Positions 1 to 7,777 of a DNA stretch of 64,000 nt are shown in pieces (positions within the stretch are counted from its first letter, which is position 1; each line of letters starts with the position of its first letter). Origin of the DNA: Symmachiella macrocystis (GTDB lineage: Bacteria; Planctomycetota; Planctomycetia; Planctomycetales; Planctomycetaceae); NCBI RefSeq assembly GCF_007860075.1, contig NZ_SJPP01000001.1:4499490-4563489 (forward strand), written 5' to 3'. The position numbers were made by a program, and so were the translations under genes. The notes beneath the pieces are model-generated. The model searched no databases. It had not been told where the DNA came from and worked only from the letters and a program-made list of their open reading frames with translations.

Positions 1-244
1 GGGAGAGACTGTAGGTTCCAGGCAAATCGATGATATGGAATTGTTGGCCTTGCCAATTGACGTGGCCGATTTTTTTCTCAACCGTCACACCCGGAAAATT
101 GCCGACGCGGGATTGCATGCCGCACAGCAAATTGAACAGCGTGCTTTTGCCGGTATTGGGATTGCCTATCAGGGCGACGTTGAACGAACGCGTCTCTTTA
201 GCGGGAGTGGGTGGGGGAGAAGAGGCGGGAACAGGAGCGGCCAT
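1..244 (-). CDS. feoB: Ferrous iron transport protein B, N-terminal part (runs off window)
   Basis: FeoB is an inner-membrane Fe(II) transporter with an N-terminal GTPase domain. The 81 visible codons start at ATG 242-244. After a Pro/Ala-rich leader of about 18 residues comes the G1 motif GNPNTGKST at residues 27-35, then the G3 motif DLPG with the usual continuation TYSLS near residue 77. The family has about 650-800 residues, so roughly 90% lies beyond the left edge. It follows two feoA genes in the same direction, 83 nt after feoA, a normal feo operon order. The Pro-rich leader before the G domain is longer than in E. coli FeoB. Identity rests on the G motifs plus the feoA neighbours. Confidence 0.93.
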   Translation of the reverse strand, partial: MAAPVPASSPPPTPAKETRSFNVALIGNPNTGKSTLFNLLCGMQSRVGNFPGVTVEKKIGHVNWQGQQFHIIDLPGTYSLS

Positions 245-327
245 GATCTATCAAATTCTTCGATGATTTCACGATTGTTCCCCCAGCAAGACCGGGGGAG
301 GGAGGGGCAGCTGGAGTCGACTGGGGT

Positions 328-564
328 TTAGGCTTGAGGCAACGGTTCGATCGAGACTCGACGGGCTTCATTTTTTCGGAGTGACAATCGGTAACCCCGC
401 AACTCAAACTCGATGGGATCGCCGAGCGGCGCGAAGCCCAATAGCTCGATTTCTTCGCCATCGATCAGTCCCATTTCCATGAGACGAATTGCGATACCGT
501 CATCGCCGGAAATCTCGACAATCCGCGCCCGCTCGCCCAATTTCAGTCCATCGAGTGTGGTCAT
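328..564 (-). CDS. feoA: FeoA family ferrous iron transport protein
   Basis: A 78-residue SH3-like FeoA protein, a small cytoplasmic partner of FeoB. Family features are visible: the N-terminal GERARIVEI strand, the segment RLMEMGLIDGEEIELLGFAPLGDP, and a C-terminal LSLRKNEARRVSI strand matching the usual 'ialrreeA..I.v' ending. It lies 7 nt after the other feoA and 83 nt before feoB, so the three are probably co-transcribed. The length is normal for stand-alone FeoA (about 75-90 residues). Confidence 0.92.
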   Translation of the reverse strand: MTTLDGLKLGERARIVEISGDDGIAIRLMEMGLIDGEEIELLGFAPLGDPIEFELRGYRLSLRKNEARRVSIEPLPQA

Positions 565-571
565 GCGTGAC

Positions 572-838
572 TCAATCTTCTCTTGCCCCGGTCACGGTCG
601 CCGACGAGTGAGGGGGATGGCTGAGCAGGTTGACGAAAATGTGCGCTGTCTCATTGCCACGAAAGGTCAATCGGTGATTGCCAACAGCCACGATACACGG
701 CTCGCCGGAACGGACCATGTGGACCACTTCGCCTTCGCGAAAGCCCATTTCGTTCAGTCGGGTGACCAGCGCGGTCTCCCCGCCGATCATCGCAATTTCT
801 GCGGTTTCCCCAGCGTTTAGTAACTGAAGTGGAATCAT
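572..838 (-). CDS. Second FeoA family protein
   Basis: An 88-residue FeoA-domain protein. The core has LNAGETAEI, TRLNEMGFREGEVVHMVRSGEPC and a closing RLTFRGNETAHIFV strand. The start is set at ATG 836-838 (MIPLQLLNAG...). A longer in-frame reading up to 1078 exists, but its extra 80 residues are low-complexity, do not resemble FeoA and have no second domain. The residues after the core (about 15, ending TGARED) form a short polar tail. It is the first gene of a feoA-feoA-feoB operon, 7 nt before the next feoA. Two tandem FeoA proteins are known in several bacteria; whether they form a heteromer here is unknown. Confidence 0.88.
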   Translation of the reverse strand: MIPLQLLNAGETAEIAMIGGETALVTRLNEMGFREGEVVHMVRSGEPCIVAVGNHRLTFRGNETAHIFVNLLSHPPHSSATVTGARED

Positions 839-1206
839 CCGCGATTGGCCTGGGAATGAAGAGAGACGCCAAAGGGAAAGAGGGACAGCATCGGTATCAA
901 ACATAAGCCTAGAAGGATTGAGACTCGATGTCAATTGCGGCGTCGGGATTGTCCATGCGTTCGCAGCTGCACAAATTCGACCTGCAGGGTGCGTTCGGTA
1001 GTAGGATCGATACCGCATCATTGATGCGTATACATACGGACAGTGGTGGCGGTGGCCCAGGCTTGCGGAGTCGTGCATATCGGAAAATTAGCTACAACCC
1101 ATACGAATACTGTTAAGGCAATCCGTTGACCCCGTCGAAGAAAATAGGGCGCGCTCGGCATTTCGTCGAGGGACCGTGGATTGTGACGTTTGGAGATAGG
1201 GACAAG
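839..1206. promoter_or_regulatory. Divergent intergenic region upstream of the feo operon
   Basis: This region of 368 nt lies between the feo operon (minus) and the 225-aa unknown gene (plus) and should hold both promoters. The one clear element is a perfect inverted repeat, CGCATCA-T-TGATGCG, at 1014-1028, about 176 nt upstream of the first feoA start; it could be an operator. I see no convincing Fur box and no clear -35/-10 pair. Short open readings here lack protein-like composition. Confidence 0.35.
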
Positions 1207-1884
1207 ATGGCGGCTGCAGTCAACTTACAAAGCCCATCGCTTCCTGGAATTTCACCGTTCGGTGCGAATTCGCTTGGCCAGGCTGCTACGGGGAACCCGA
1301 CAGCCTTTGGAGCGACTCTGGAAAAATTCCTCGCTCAGTCGACGACGAATAAGAAAGAGGCCGACCCGGCGGACAAGACCAACCCGATGCAAGCGTTAAA
1401 TCAACTTCTGCAAATGGGAGGTGCCGGTGCACAAAGCGGGTTGGCCGCACTGCAAAACTTGGCCGGCCTGCGATCTGAGACGGAACAGTTGCAATCCCAA
1501 TTCGAAGCGGGCTTTAAACAGTTGATCTCAGCACAGGGGCTTGATCTACGCTCGGGAGTGAGCTTGCAGGCGGATGCGAACGGCGAGATTCGTGTCAGCA
1601 ACGACCATCCAGACAAACTGTTTATTGAATCGGCTTTGAAGAACAATCCGGAACTGAGCGATGTGTTCCGCAAGCTTGCCACGAAGTCGAGCGAATTGCA
1701 TGCGTCCGAAATGGCACAGAAATTCCAACAGGCTTATGGCATCGATCCACAACAGGCGTTGGCTCAATTCGGAAAAATGCTCGGCAAACAGACAGAGCAG
1801 ACGTTTAGTTTGACGATTACCAACGACGGCGCGAAAAATTCGTTTACGGCCCCTCCGGCAAACGCCGCGAATCCGGTCTTGTAG
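1207..1884 (+). CDS. Hypothetical protein, Gln/Ala-rich, function unknown
   Basis: A 225-residue protein (MAAAVNLQSPSLPGISPFG...) that I do not recognise. The start is taken at ATG 1207 because GGAGATAGGG lies just upstream; an in-frame ATG at 1126 would add 27 residues with no visible feature. There is no signal peptide or membrane segment. Residues 1-70 are Ser/Ala/Thr-rich and probably disordered. The middle (about 75-150) is helical and Gln/Leu-rich, and the C-terminal third has amphipathic helices (MAQKFQQAYGIDPQQALAQFGKML) followed by a short strand and a Pro/Ala-rich tail. It is convergent with the ABC permease gene at 1924 and divergent from feo, so it is probably a single-gene unit. 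A loose resemblance to disordered flagellar hook-length proteins is not enough to name it. Confidence 0.7.
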   Translation: MAAAVNLQSPSLPGISPFGANSLGQAATGNPTAFGATLEKFLAQSTTNKKEADPADKTNPMQALNQLLQMGGAGAQSGLAALQNLAGLRSETEQLQSQFEAGFKQLISAQGLDLRSGVSLQADANGEIRVSNDHPDKLFIESALKNNPELSDVFRKLATKSSELHASEMAQKFQQAYGIDPQQALAQFGKMLGKQTEQTFSLTITNDGAKNSFTAPPANAANPVL

Positions 1885-1923
1885 GACCCTTCCTTTTTTT
1901 AGGTAGTGGTATGGAGGGGCGTG

Positions 1924-3498
1924 CTAAAGCCCCTGGGCAGCTTCTAGTCGGCGACCGATGGCAGCGTACAGCAGTCCTGTCACGATGGTTGCCGCAATCG
2001 TATTATACGCCGCCATCGCCACCGATCCGGTTTCCGAGCCACTGATCAGCAGGCCCGCGAGCATGGCGACGAAGCAGGACATGCTGACGGCGACATAGCT
2101 GGCGAATACCACCAAGGCCAACGGCAATGCGCCCCAACGCACGACCAACGACAGATACGCCGTGATGTGCATAAACAACACGAATTCCGCCAGACCACAG
2201 AGGAACCACATTCCTTCGGATAGACCGTTGAGACTCCGCAGAATCTCGTCATGAGTGCCGGCGATACCGATGCTCAACCAGAGAATAGCCGGGATACAGC
2301 CGAGTAGACAGCCGCGTAGCTTATCACGGGCCGATACTCCGATGGGTTGCGGTAACAGGGCGATATTTCCCAAGGTTTTCCATTTGACTTCTTCGTGAAA
2401 TATTCGTGATGATTGCACGAGAAGTTCGGCTGCCAATACGACCAGGGAAACGCCTACGAGATTCTGCATATTGAGATCCCACCAATTCCCCCAGGTATTC
2501 GCTACCAACTGCGAGAGGTAAATCCCCATCGTTAGTAGCGGGATCAATAGAAGGCGGACGATAATCAGCGTCATGCCGCCGGTGAGGAAGTGAAAGTCCT
2601 TCCAAGCCAGAGCGTTTTTCCAGGGGCGGCCTGGGACGAGAAACCGCAACCAACGGTCTGGACGTGACACCCAACCCCGCGACGGCGCGGAGTGGGAGAC
2701 ACCGGCATTAAACCAACCGAACAGCAGCCACGCGGCGATAAACAACCCAACCCCGGCAGCCAAGTTGCTCTGAACTTGAAAGCCAATCGCGGGACTTTTA
2801 AATGCGGTCTGCAGGATGTCATCAATGCGGGTGGTGATCGATGAATCGTGCAAAATTTGCGACAGCGTGGCGGCGGATTGAGCGATCGTTCCGTTGCTGG
2901 TCAAATAGCCGCGGGCGATCAGTGCGGTCATGAATTTGCCGATCAATGCCGAGCCGTTGAGCAACAAGCCGATCGTAATGACCGTGTAGGCCATGGCCTG
3001 CCCGGTGCGGCGGCAGATGACGGAATAGAACAATCCGATGTTGGCCACGAGAAACAAAAAGGCCGCCAACGCGACATAGGCGGCCAAAATTTGCCGTGCC
3101 TTCACGCCACCCAATGTGACGGCAATCATCGTAAATGGAATCTGTACGACCAACACCGATAGCGCAGCGGTAAGCCGGTTGACCCCCTTTCCAATCATGA
3201 TCGCCAGCGGACCGATGCCGGCGATGATGAATAGCTCTAGAGTCATCTCCTCCTTTTCCTCGGTGATGGACGAGGCAAAAAAACCGATGCCGGAGATTGC
3301 GATTAAGGAGATATTCAGCCAGGCAATCGTGCGAAAAAAAGAAAGCCCCGGAGCGGCGAACGACCAACTGCGACCTTGTACCATCAACAGCAGGACAAAC
3401 AGCACGCTAACGACGATCAACCGCAAGAGATGAAACCGCCGCCGCCGGACATCCAGGCGGAGTGAACGATTCATTAATGCGAAGGTGGGTCGAAGCAT
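1924..3498 (-). CDS. ABC-2 type permease, third of a tandem triplet
   Basis: A 524-residue integral membrane protein of the ABC-2 (Nod/Nat-like) permease type. It opens with MLRPTFALMNRSLRLDVRRRR, closely matching the starts of the two upstream paralogues (5129 and 6754). After the first membrane pair comes the family's cytoplasmic coupling motif, SSITEEKEEMTLELFIIAGIGP (about residues 75-100). A second, diverged copy (FHEEVKWKTLGNIALLPQPI) lies near residue 370, so the protein holds two permease halves. About 10-12 hydrophobic segments are visible. It is the last gene of the long minus-strand run, 32 nt after the second permease. The likely ATPase partner is at 6751-7710. The substrate is unknown. 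Confidence 0.88.
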   Translation of the reverse strand: MLRPTFALMNRSLRLDVRRRRFHLLRLIVVSVLFVLLLMVQGRSWSFAAPGLSFFRTIAWLNISLIAISGIGFFASSITEEKEEMTLELFIIAGIGPLAIMIGKGVNRLTAALSVLVVQIPFTMIAVTLGGVKARQILAAYVALAAFLFLVANIGLFYSVICRRTGQAMAYTVITIGLLLNGSALIGKFMTALIARGYLTSNGTIAQSAATLSQILHDSSITTRIDDILQTAFKSPAIGFQVQSNLAAGVGLFIAAWLLFGWFNAGVSHSAPSRGWVSRPDRWLRFLVPGRPWKNALAWKDFHFLTGGMTLIIVRLLLIPLLTMGIYLSQLVANTWGNWWDLNMQNLVGVSLVVLAAELLVQSSRIFHEEVKWKTLGNIALLPQPIGVSARDKLRGCLLGCIPAILWLSIGIAGTHDEILRSLNGLSEGMWFLCGLAEFVLFMHITAYLSLVVRWGALPLALVVFASYVAVSMSCFVAMLAGLLISGSETGSVAMAAYNTIAATIVTGLLYAAIGRRLEAAQGL

Positions 3499-3530
3499 GA
3501 TCGATAACGATGGAATTGGGGAACGGCGAA

Positions 3531-5129
3531 TTAAGCGGCGGCTTGTTTTTTGAGTTGCGTGCCGATCCCCACATGCAGCATGGCGGTGATCAGCAGTTGT
3601 CCGACGGTCAATGCCACTGGGAGTAGGTATTCGATAAATTCGCCATTGGCGAATGCGTTACGCGATGGAGAGTTAATTAGTAAAATCACGGTCATGATTA
3701 CGACTTGGGTGATGAAGTCTCCGAACAGCACGATGGCAATTGCCAGCGGCAGCGCCCCCCATTTGATCTGCAACGAACCCCAGGCGATGAGATGCCAGAA
3801 CATGATCAATTGGGCAATCCAGACCCAATACCAAGGTTCCGTGATGATATCGGCGAGGAATGTACCGAAATTACCAGGTGCACAGACCGCTCCAGCAAAG
3901 AGCAAAGTCGCCGCTGGAAGCAAACCCCACAGGCAGCCGGCAATTTTCTCATAGGCCATGCGGGGGATAGAGATGGGCAACATGACCAAATTCGAAAGTG
4001 TGTACCATTTCGTCTCATCGTGAAACACGCGCGACGCCATCAGACTGGTTTCCAGGCAGATGCCCAATAAGGAGACGGACATCAATAACCCCGCGATCTC
4101 CTCGCGTTCAAAGCTGGGGTTGGGAGCCAAAATGGCAGCAAAAACGGTGATCATCCCGCAAATCGCTATATAGGCGATGAATTTCGCGATCGCCAACCGT
4201 CGTCCCCCGGCGATGAAGTGATAGTCCTTCCAGGCCAGCGGGTGTTTCCAGGGACGGGGCATACCGGACCGTTTTCCTCCCGGTTTGCGCGATAAACGTG
4301 GGAGTAGCCCGCGCGGAGGAGCGGCCGAGATTTCCTCTCGATTGAACCAGTCGAAAGAGACCCAGGAGGCCAAAAACAACAAGGCCGCTGCCACGCTATC
4401 AACGATGACCTGTGTGCTGAAGGGGGACTCCTTGAATCCCGACATGGAAATCGTGCCCAGCCGATTCAAGACGGAGATTTCAGTCAGCCATAGAAAGATA
4501 TTATCGACAATAGCGGGGAGCGATGAATTGTCAGTAAGAACATCGAGCGCGAGCACAACGTTCCACAGCGCATCCAATAGGGAGGGGCCAATGAACATCA
4601 ATGCGAGACAAATGGTCGTTAGCAAAGCGGCGCGGCTCGACCGTCTGCAGAAGACCGAACAGAACAGGCCGAGATTGGCGATCAGCAGCGTATACGCCAA
4701 CAGCGCGACGTAGGTGGCGAACACTTGGTTGCGTGTCACTCCCCCGAGCGTTTCGGCAAGTAATGTGAACGGAAACTGCACCGAGAGAATCAGCACGACC
4801 GTGAATAGCCGCGAAGTCCCTTTTCCCAGAAGTAGCGCCAGCGGACTGATGCCGGCCATGCGTAATAAACCGAGCGTCATCTCCTCTTTTTCTTCGGTGA
4901 TGGCCGACGAAAACAGACTGATTCCGGCCAGAGAGATCAACACGAAATTCAGGTAGGTCAGCGGCCTAAAGAAAAACAGGCCCGGTGCCCCAATTGAATT
5001 TCCCACTGTTGCAGCGAAGTAAACGAACAAGATCACCGGAATGATAAACGCAGCACGGAGCAAGTGCGTGCGTGCGTTTCTCATGTCGTATCGCAAGGCA
5101 CGAGTTAATAATGCGAGTGTTCCCTGCAA
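3531..5129 (-). CDS. ABC-2 type permease, second of a tandem triplet
   Basis: A 532-residue ABC-2 permease. The start codon is TTG (5127-5129), supported by AAGG about nine bases upstream and by alignment of its first residues (LQGTLALLTRALRYDMR) with the ATG-started paralogues on either side. The coupling motif AITEEKEEMTLGLLRMAGISP follows the first membrane segments, and a second related motif (FHDETKWYTLSNLVMLPISI) lies near residue 375. About 12 hydrophobic segments are seen, with a basic cytoplasmic loop (LPRLSRKPGGKRSGMPRPW) before the second half. It lies 59 nt after the first permease and 32 nt before the third. It probably works with the ATPase at 6751-7710. Confidence 0.88.
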   Translation of the reverse strand: MQGTLALLTRALRYDMRNARTHLLRAAFIIPVILFVYFAATVGNSIGAPGLFFFRPLTYLNFVLISLAGISLFSSAITEEKEEMTLGLLRMAGISPLALLLGKGTSRLFTVVLILSVQFPFTLLAETLGGVTRNQVFATYVALLAYTLLIANLGLFCSVFCRRSSRAALLTTICLALMFIGPSLLDALWNVVLALDVLTDNSSLPAIVDNIFLWLTEISVLNRLGTISMSGFKESPFSTQVIVDSVAAALLFLASWVSFDWFNREEISAAPPRGLLPRLSRKPGGKRSGMPRPWKHPLAWKDYHFIAGGRRLAIAKFIAYIAICGMITVFAAILAPNPSFEREEIAGLLMSVSLLGICLETSLMASRVFHDETKWYTLSNLVMLPISIPRMAYEKIAGCLWGLLPAATLLFAGAVCAPGNFGTFLADIITEPWYWVWIAQLIMFWHLIAWGSLQIKWGALPLAIAIVLFGDFITQVVIMTVILLINSPSRNAFANGEFIEYLLPVALTVGQLLITAMLHVGIGTQLKKQAAA

Positions 5130-5188
5130 GTCGGCTTACCTTTTGTTGAGACTGTTGTCGATTGAAATGTTCACGGTATCACCGCGAG

Positions 5189-6754
5189 TCAACGCGTGGC
5201 CATGACCTGCATGCGGAAGATTACAGCCAAATGTAAAAAGGCTGTTAAGACCATACTTCCCATACACCCCAGGATGGCGAATTCGTCTCCGTTACTGAAT
5301 CCGGTCGTTAATGCTTCTATTGTGGAAATCATTAGGATATTGCCCACAAATACCAAAGCTATAGCAAGAGCCACGGCTCCATATTTGATGAACATCGAGA
5401 ACAGCGTGCACAAGTGGTAGCCGACCACGAACTGCATGACCGTATAATAAAACCAAGGTTCTTCGAGAGCGTCCTGTACAAAGTCGGCAAAGTCGTCGGG
5501 GTATAAGATGACTCCAGCGACGAAATAACCCAATGCCGGCACCGTCGCTAGCAGGCACCCGGCCCATTTGGAATAGACGATTTCAGGAATTGAAATCGGT
5601 AGCATGACGAGACTCGATAAAGTGCGATTGCGGATTTCGTCACGAAAAATCCGCGAGCAATAAAAACACAATTCCGCAAACAGCATCACCAGCGACACCC
5701 ATATCGCCGTATTTCCTAGAATTTCTGCTGACGGAAATATTGAGGGCGTGGTGTCAGTAACTTCAATAAAAATCGCAATGCTGGCGATCATCGCACCGTA
5801 GAGAACAACCTTGACGGCCATCCTTTGCCAGCCGCCGGCAGCATAGAAAAAATCTTTCCACAATAGCGCGTTTCGCCACGTTCGCGGAACGGCGATCCAC
5901 CGTGTTTTCCCCACGCGGCGCCCGAACAGCGGGCGTTCGGCTGCCGCTGCGCGTTCCTCGCGGTTAAAAACATCGAACAACAGCCACGCCAGCACAAACA
6001 AAACCAGCGCCGCAATTGTGTGGAAGACGACCTGAAAACTGATCAACGGCTCGTTGAAACTGCTGTGGAGGATCACGGTGATTCTCAGAAAGATGTTGGC
6101 CGCACTGATTTTTTGCAGCAACACGTCAGCATTCACGGCAAACGCACCCTCGGGGGCAACGGTGCCGACATTGATCGCCGCTGCAAGAATTGACGACAGC
6201 ACCCATGGTCCGAAGAACATAATCAACAGGAGGACCGTCATGGAAAAACAAGCAAGGCGCGATGTTTTGCAGATCACGGACATCAACAGCCCGGCGTTTC
6301 CGATCATTAACAAATAAGCACAGATCGCCAGATAGGCGGCCCAGACCTGATGGATCAACACGCCCCCCAGCGTGATGGCCAACAGCATGAAGGGGAATTG
6401 GGCGGCCAGAATCAACAAGGCAATTACAATCCGAGTGACCCCTTTACCCAATAACAGCGAGGCCGGTCCCACACCCGCCATCTGCAGTAAGCCGAGCGTC
6501 ATTTCTTCTTTTTCTTCAGTGATCGCCGTCGCAAACAAGCTGACTCCACCGAGAGTGATCAACAGCAAGGTGATCATCAGCATTGGAATCAGGAAATCCA
6601 ACCCCGGTGCGGAGGTGCTCCAGGCCTGCATCGCGGACAGAATCAGACACCACACGATCATGCCCACGAACAAAAAACGGACGAGATGCGCACGGAGTGA
6701 CCGCGAATCAACGCGCAATGCGCGGTCCATCAAGGCCATGGTCCCGCGAATCAT
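5189..6754 (-). CDS. ABC-2 type permease, first of a tandem triplet
   Basis: A 521-residue ABC-2 permease (MIRGTMALMDRALRVDSRSLR...). Its ATG (6752-6754) overlaps the TGA of the upstream ATPase (ATGA), so the two are translationally coupled and this is the most direct partner of that ATPase. The first coupling motif is AITEEKEEMTLGLLQMAGVGP, and the second half carries FRDEIRNRTLSSLVMLPISI. About 10-12 membrane segments are visible. The three adjacent permeases share start, length, motif positions and the WRNALLWKDFFYAAGG-type loop, indicating local gene triplication followed by divergence. Confidence 0.9.
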   Translation of the reverse strand: MIRGTMALMDRALRVDSRSLRAHLVRFLFVGMIVWCLILSAMQAWSTSAPGLDFLIPMLMITLLLITLGGVSLFATAITEEKEEMTLGLLQMAGVGPASLLLGKGVTRIVIALLILAAQFPFMLLAITLGGVLIHQVWAAYLAICAYLLMIGNAGLLMSVICKTSRLACFSMTVLLLIMFFGPWVLSSILAAAINVGTVAPEGAFAVNADVLLQKISAANIFLRITVILHSSFNEPLISFQVVFHTIAALVLFVLAWLLFDVFNREERAAAAERPLFGRRVGKTRWIAVPRTWRNALLWKDFFYAAGGWQRMAVKVVLYGAMIASIAIFIEVTDTTPSIFPSAEILGNTAIWVSLVMLFAELCFYCSRIFRDEIRNRTLSSLVMLPISIPEIVYSKWAGCLLATVPALGYFVAGVILYPDDFADFVQDALEEPWFYYTVMQFVVGYHLCTLFSMFIKYGAVALAIALVFVGNILMISTIEALTTGFSNGDEFAILGCMGSMVLTAFLHLAVIFRMQVMATR

Positions 6755-7710
6755 GTCCGCACTCCCTGTTCGGTGAGATCCATGAAGGCTTGATTCAGAT
6801 GTTTGCGGTCTTCGCTGAACGACGCGAGCGGCAACCCTAAATCCAACACGCCGCGCAACAGCGTGTTGGTGTCGGTCAGTTCCCGGTCAAAACTGACCGA
6901 CCAAGCCGGTTTGCCTTCCACGGCTGTGGCGGACAGCACTCCGGGTAAAGACTGAAGTTGTTCACCCGCGTCCATGCGTTCTCGCAAAGTGACCACATAG
7001 GTGGGATGTGCAGCGGCGTCGATCAGCAGCCCATCCATATCTCCGGAGTATTTCACCAAACCGCGATCGATGATCGTCACGCTGTCGCATAGTTCGGCCA
7101 ACTCGCTCAAAATATGCGAGCTGATGAAAATCGTTTTGCCCATCCGCCGCAGTTCCTGCAAGATTTCCATCAATTCGATCCGTGCGCGAGGATCGAGTCC
7201 CGAGGCGGGTTCGTCGAGTAACAACAGTTCGGGATCATTGACTAAGACGCGGGCCAAACTCACCCGTTGTTGCATGCCGCGGGACAGTCCATTGATCAGG
7301 CTGTCTTTGCGACCATCCATGTCGGTCAGCGCCAGGACATCGGCGATAATCCGGTCCCGTTCCTTTTGGTCCAATCCGTAAGCAGCGCCAAAGAAATCGA
7401 GGTATTCAAAAACCGTCATTTGCCGGTACATGCTAAAGTGATCCGGCATAAAACCGATACGACGGCGGACCTCTTTGACGTCGTTAACGACGTCCATGCC
7501 GAAGACTTTCACGCGTCCTGCTTGTGGTTTCAATAACGTGCAAATGATTTTCAAAGTCGTTGTTTTTCCCGCGCCGTTGGGGCCGACAAATCCATGCAAG
7601 GACTGGGGCTGGACTTGGAAATTGACATTCACCAGCGCGCGATGATTCTTGAAGGCATAACTCAACCGTTGCACATCCAGGACCGGTGTGGTTTCGAAGT
7701 TGTCAGCCAT
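6751..7710 (-). CDS. ABC transporter ATP-binding protein (ABC-2 module 2)
   Basis: A 319-residue cytoplasmic ABC ATPase. Walker A is GPNGAGKT at residues 43-50, the Q-loop region is FMPDHF (88-92), the signature is LSRGMQQR (142-149), Walker B is LLLLDEP (162-168), and the switch His is in ISSHI (H199). About 90 residues follow the nucleotide-binding domain, as in CcmA/NatA/DrrA-type exporters. The ATG at 7708-7710 is preferred over a GTG at 7717-7719 because GGAAAG lies eight bases before the ATG but directly against the GTG. The gene overlaps the first permease (ATGA) and follows the 612-aa membrane protein by 67 nt. It is paralogous to the ATPase at 13515-14447. Confidence 0.95.
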   Translation of the reverse strand: MADNFETTPVLDVQRLSYAFKNHRALVNVNFQVQPQSLHGFVGPNGAGKTTTLKIICTLLKPQAGRVKVFGMDVVNDVKEVRRRIGFMPDHFSMYRQMTVFEYLDFFGAAYGLDQKERDRIIADVLALTDMDGRKDSLINGLSRGMQQRVSLARVLVNDPELLLLDEPASGLDPRARIELMEILQELRRMGKTIFISSHILSELAELCDSVTIIDRGLVKYSGDMDGLLIDAAAHPTYVVTLRERMDAGEQLQSLPGVLSATAVEGKPAWSVSFDRELTDTNTLLRGVLDLGLPLASFSEDRKHLNQAFMDLTEQGVRT

Positions 7711-7777
7711 GTCGTTCACTTTCCAATCGGGAAGTCCTCTGGCCGCGCCAGAAGTTTCAAAGGGAAATTAATGGGAG

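Noticed and set aside
839-1078. 80-residue N-terminal extension of the second FeoA protein
   Set aside because: Low-complexity Ser/Pro/Arg-rich, no family likeness, and an internal ATG fits the normal FeoA start.
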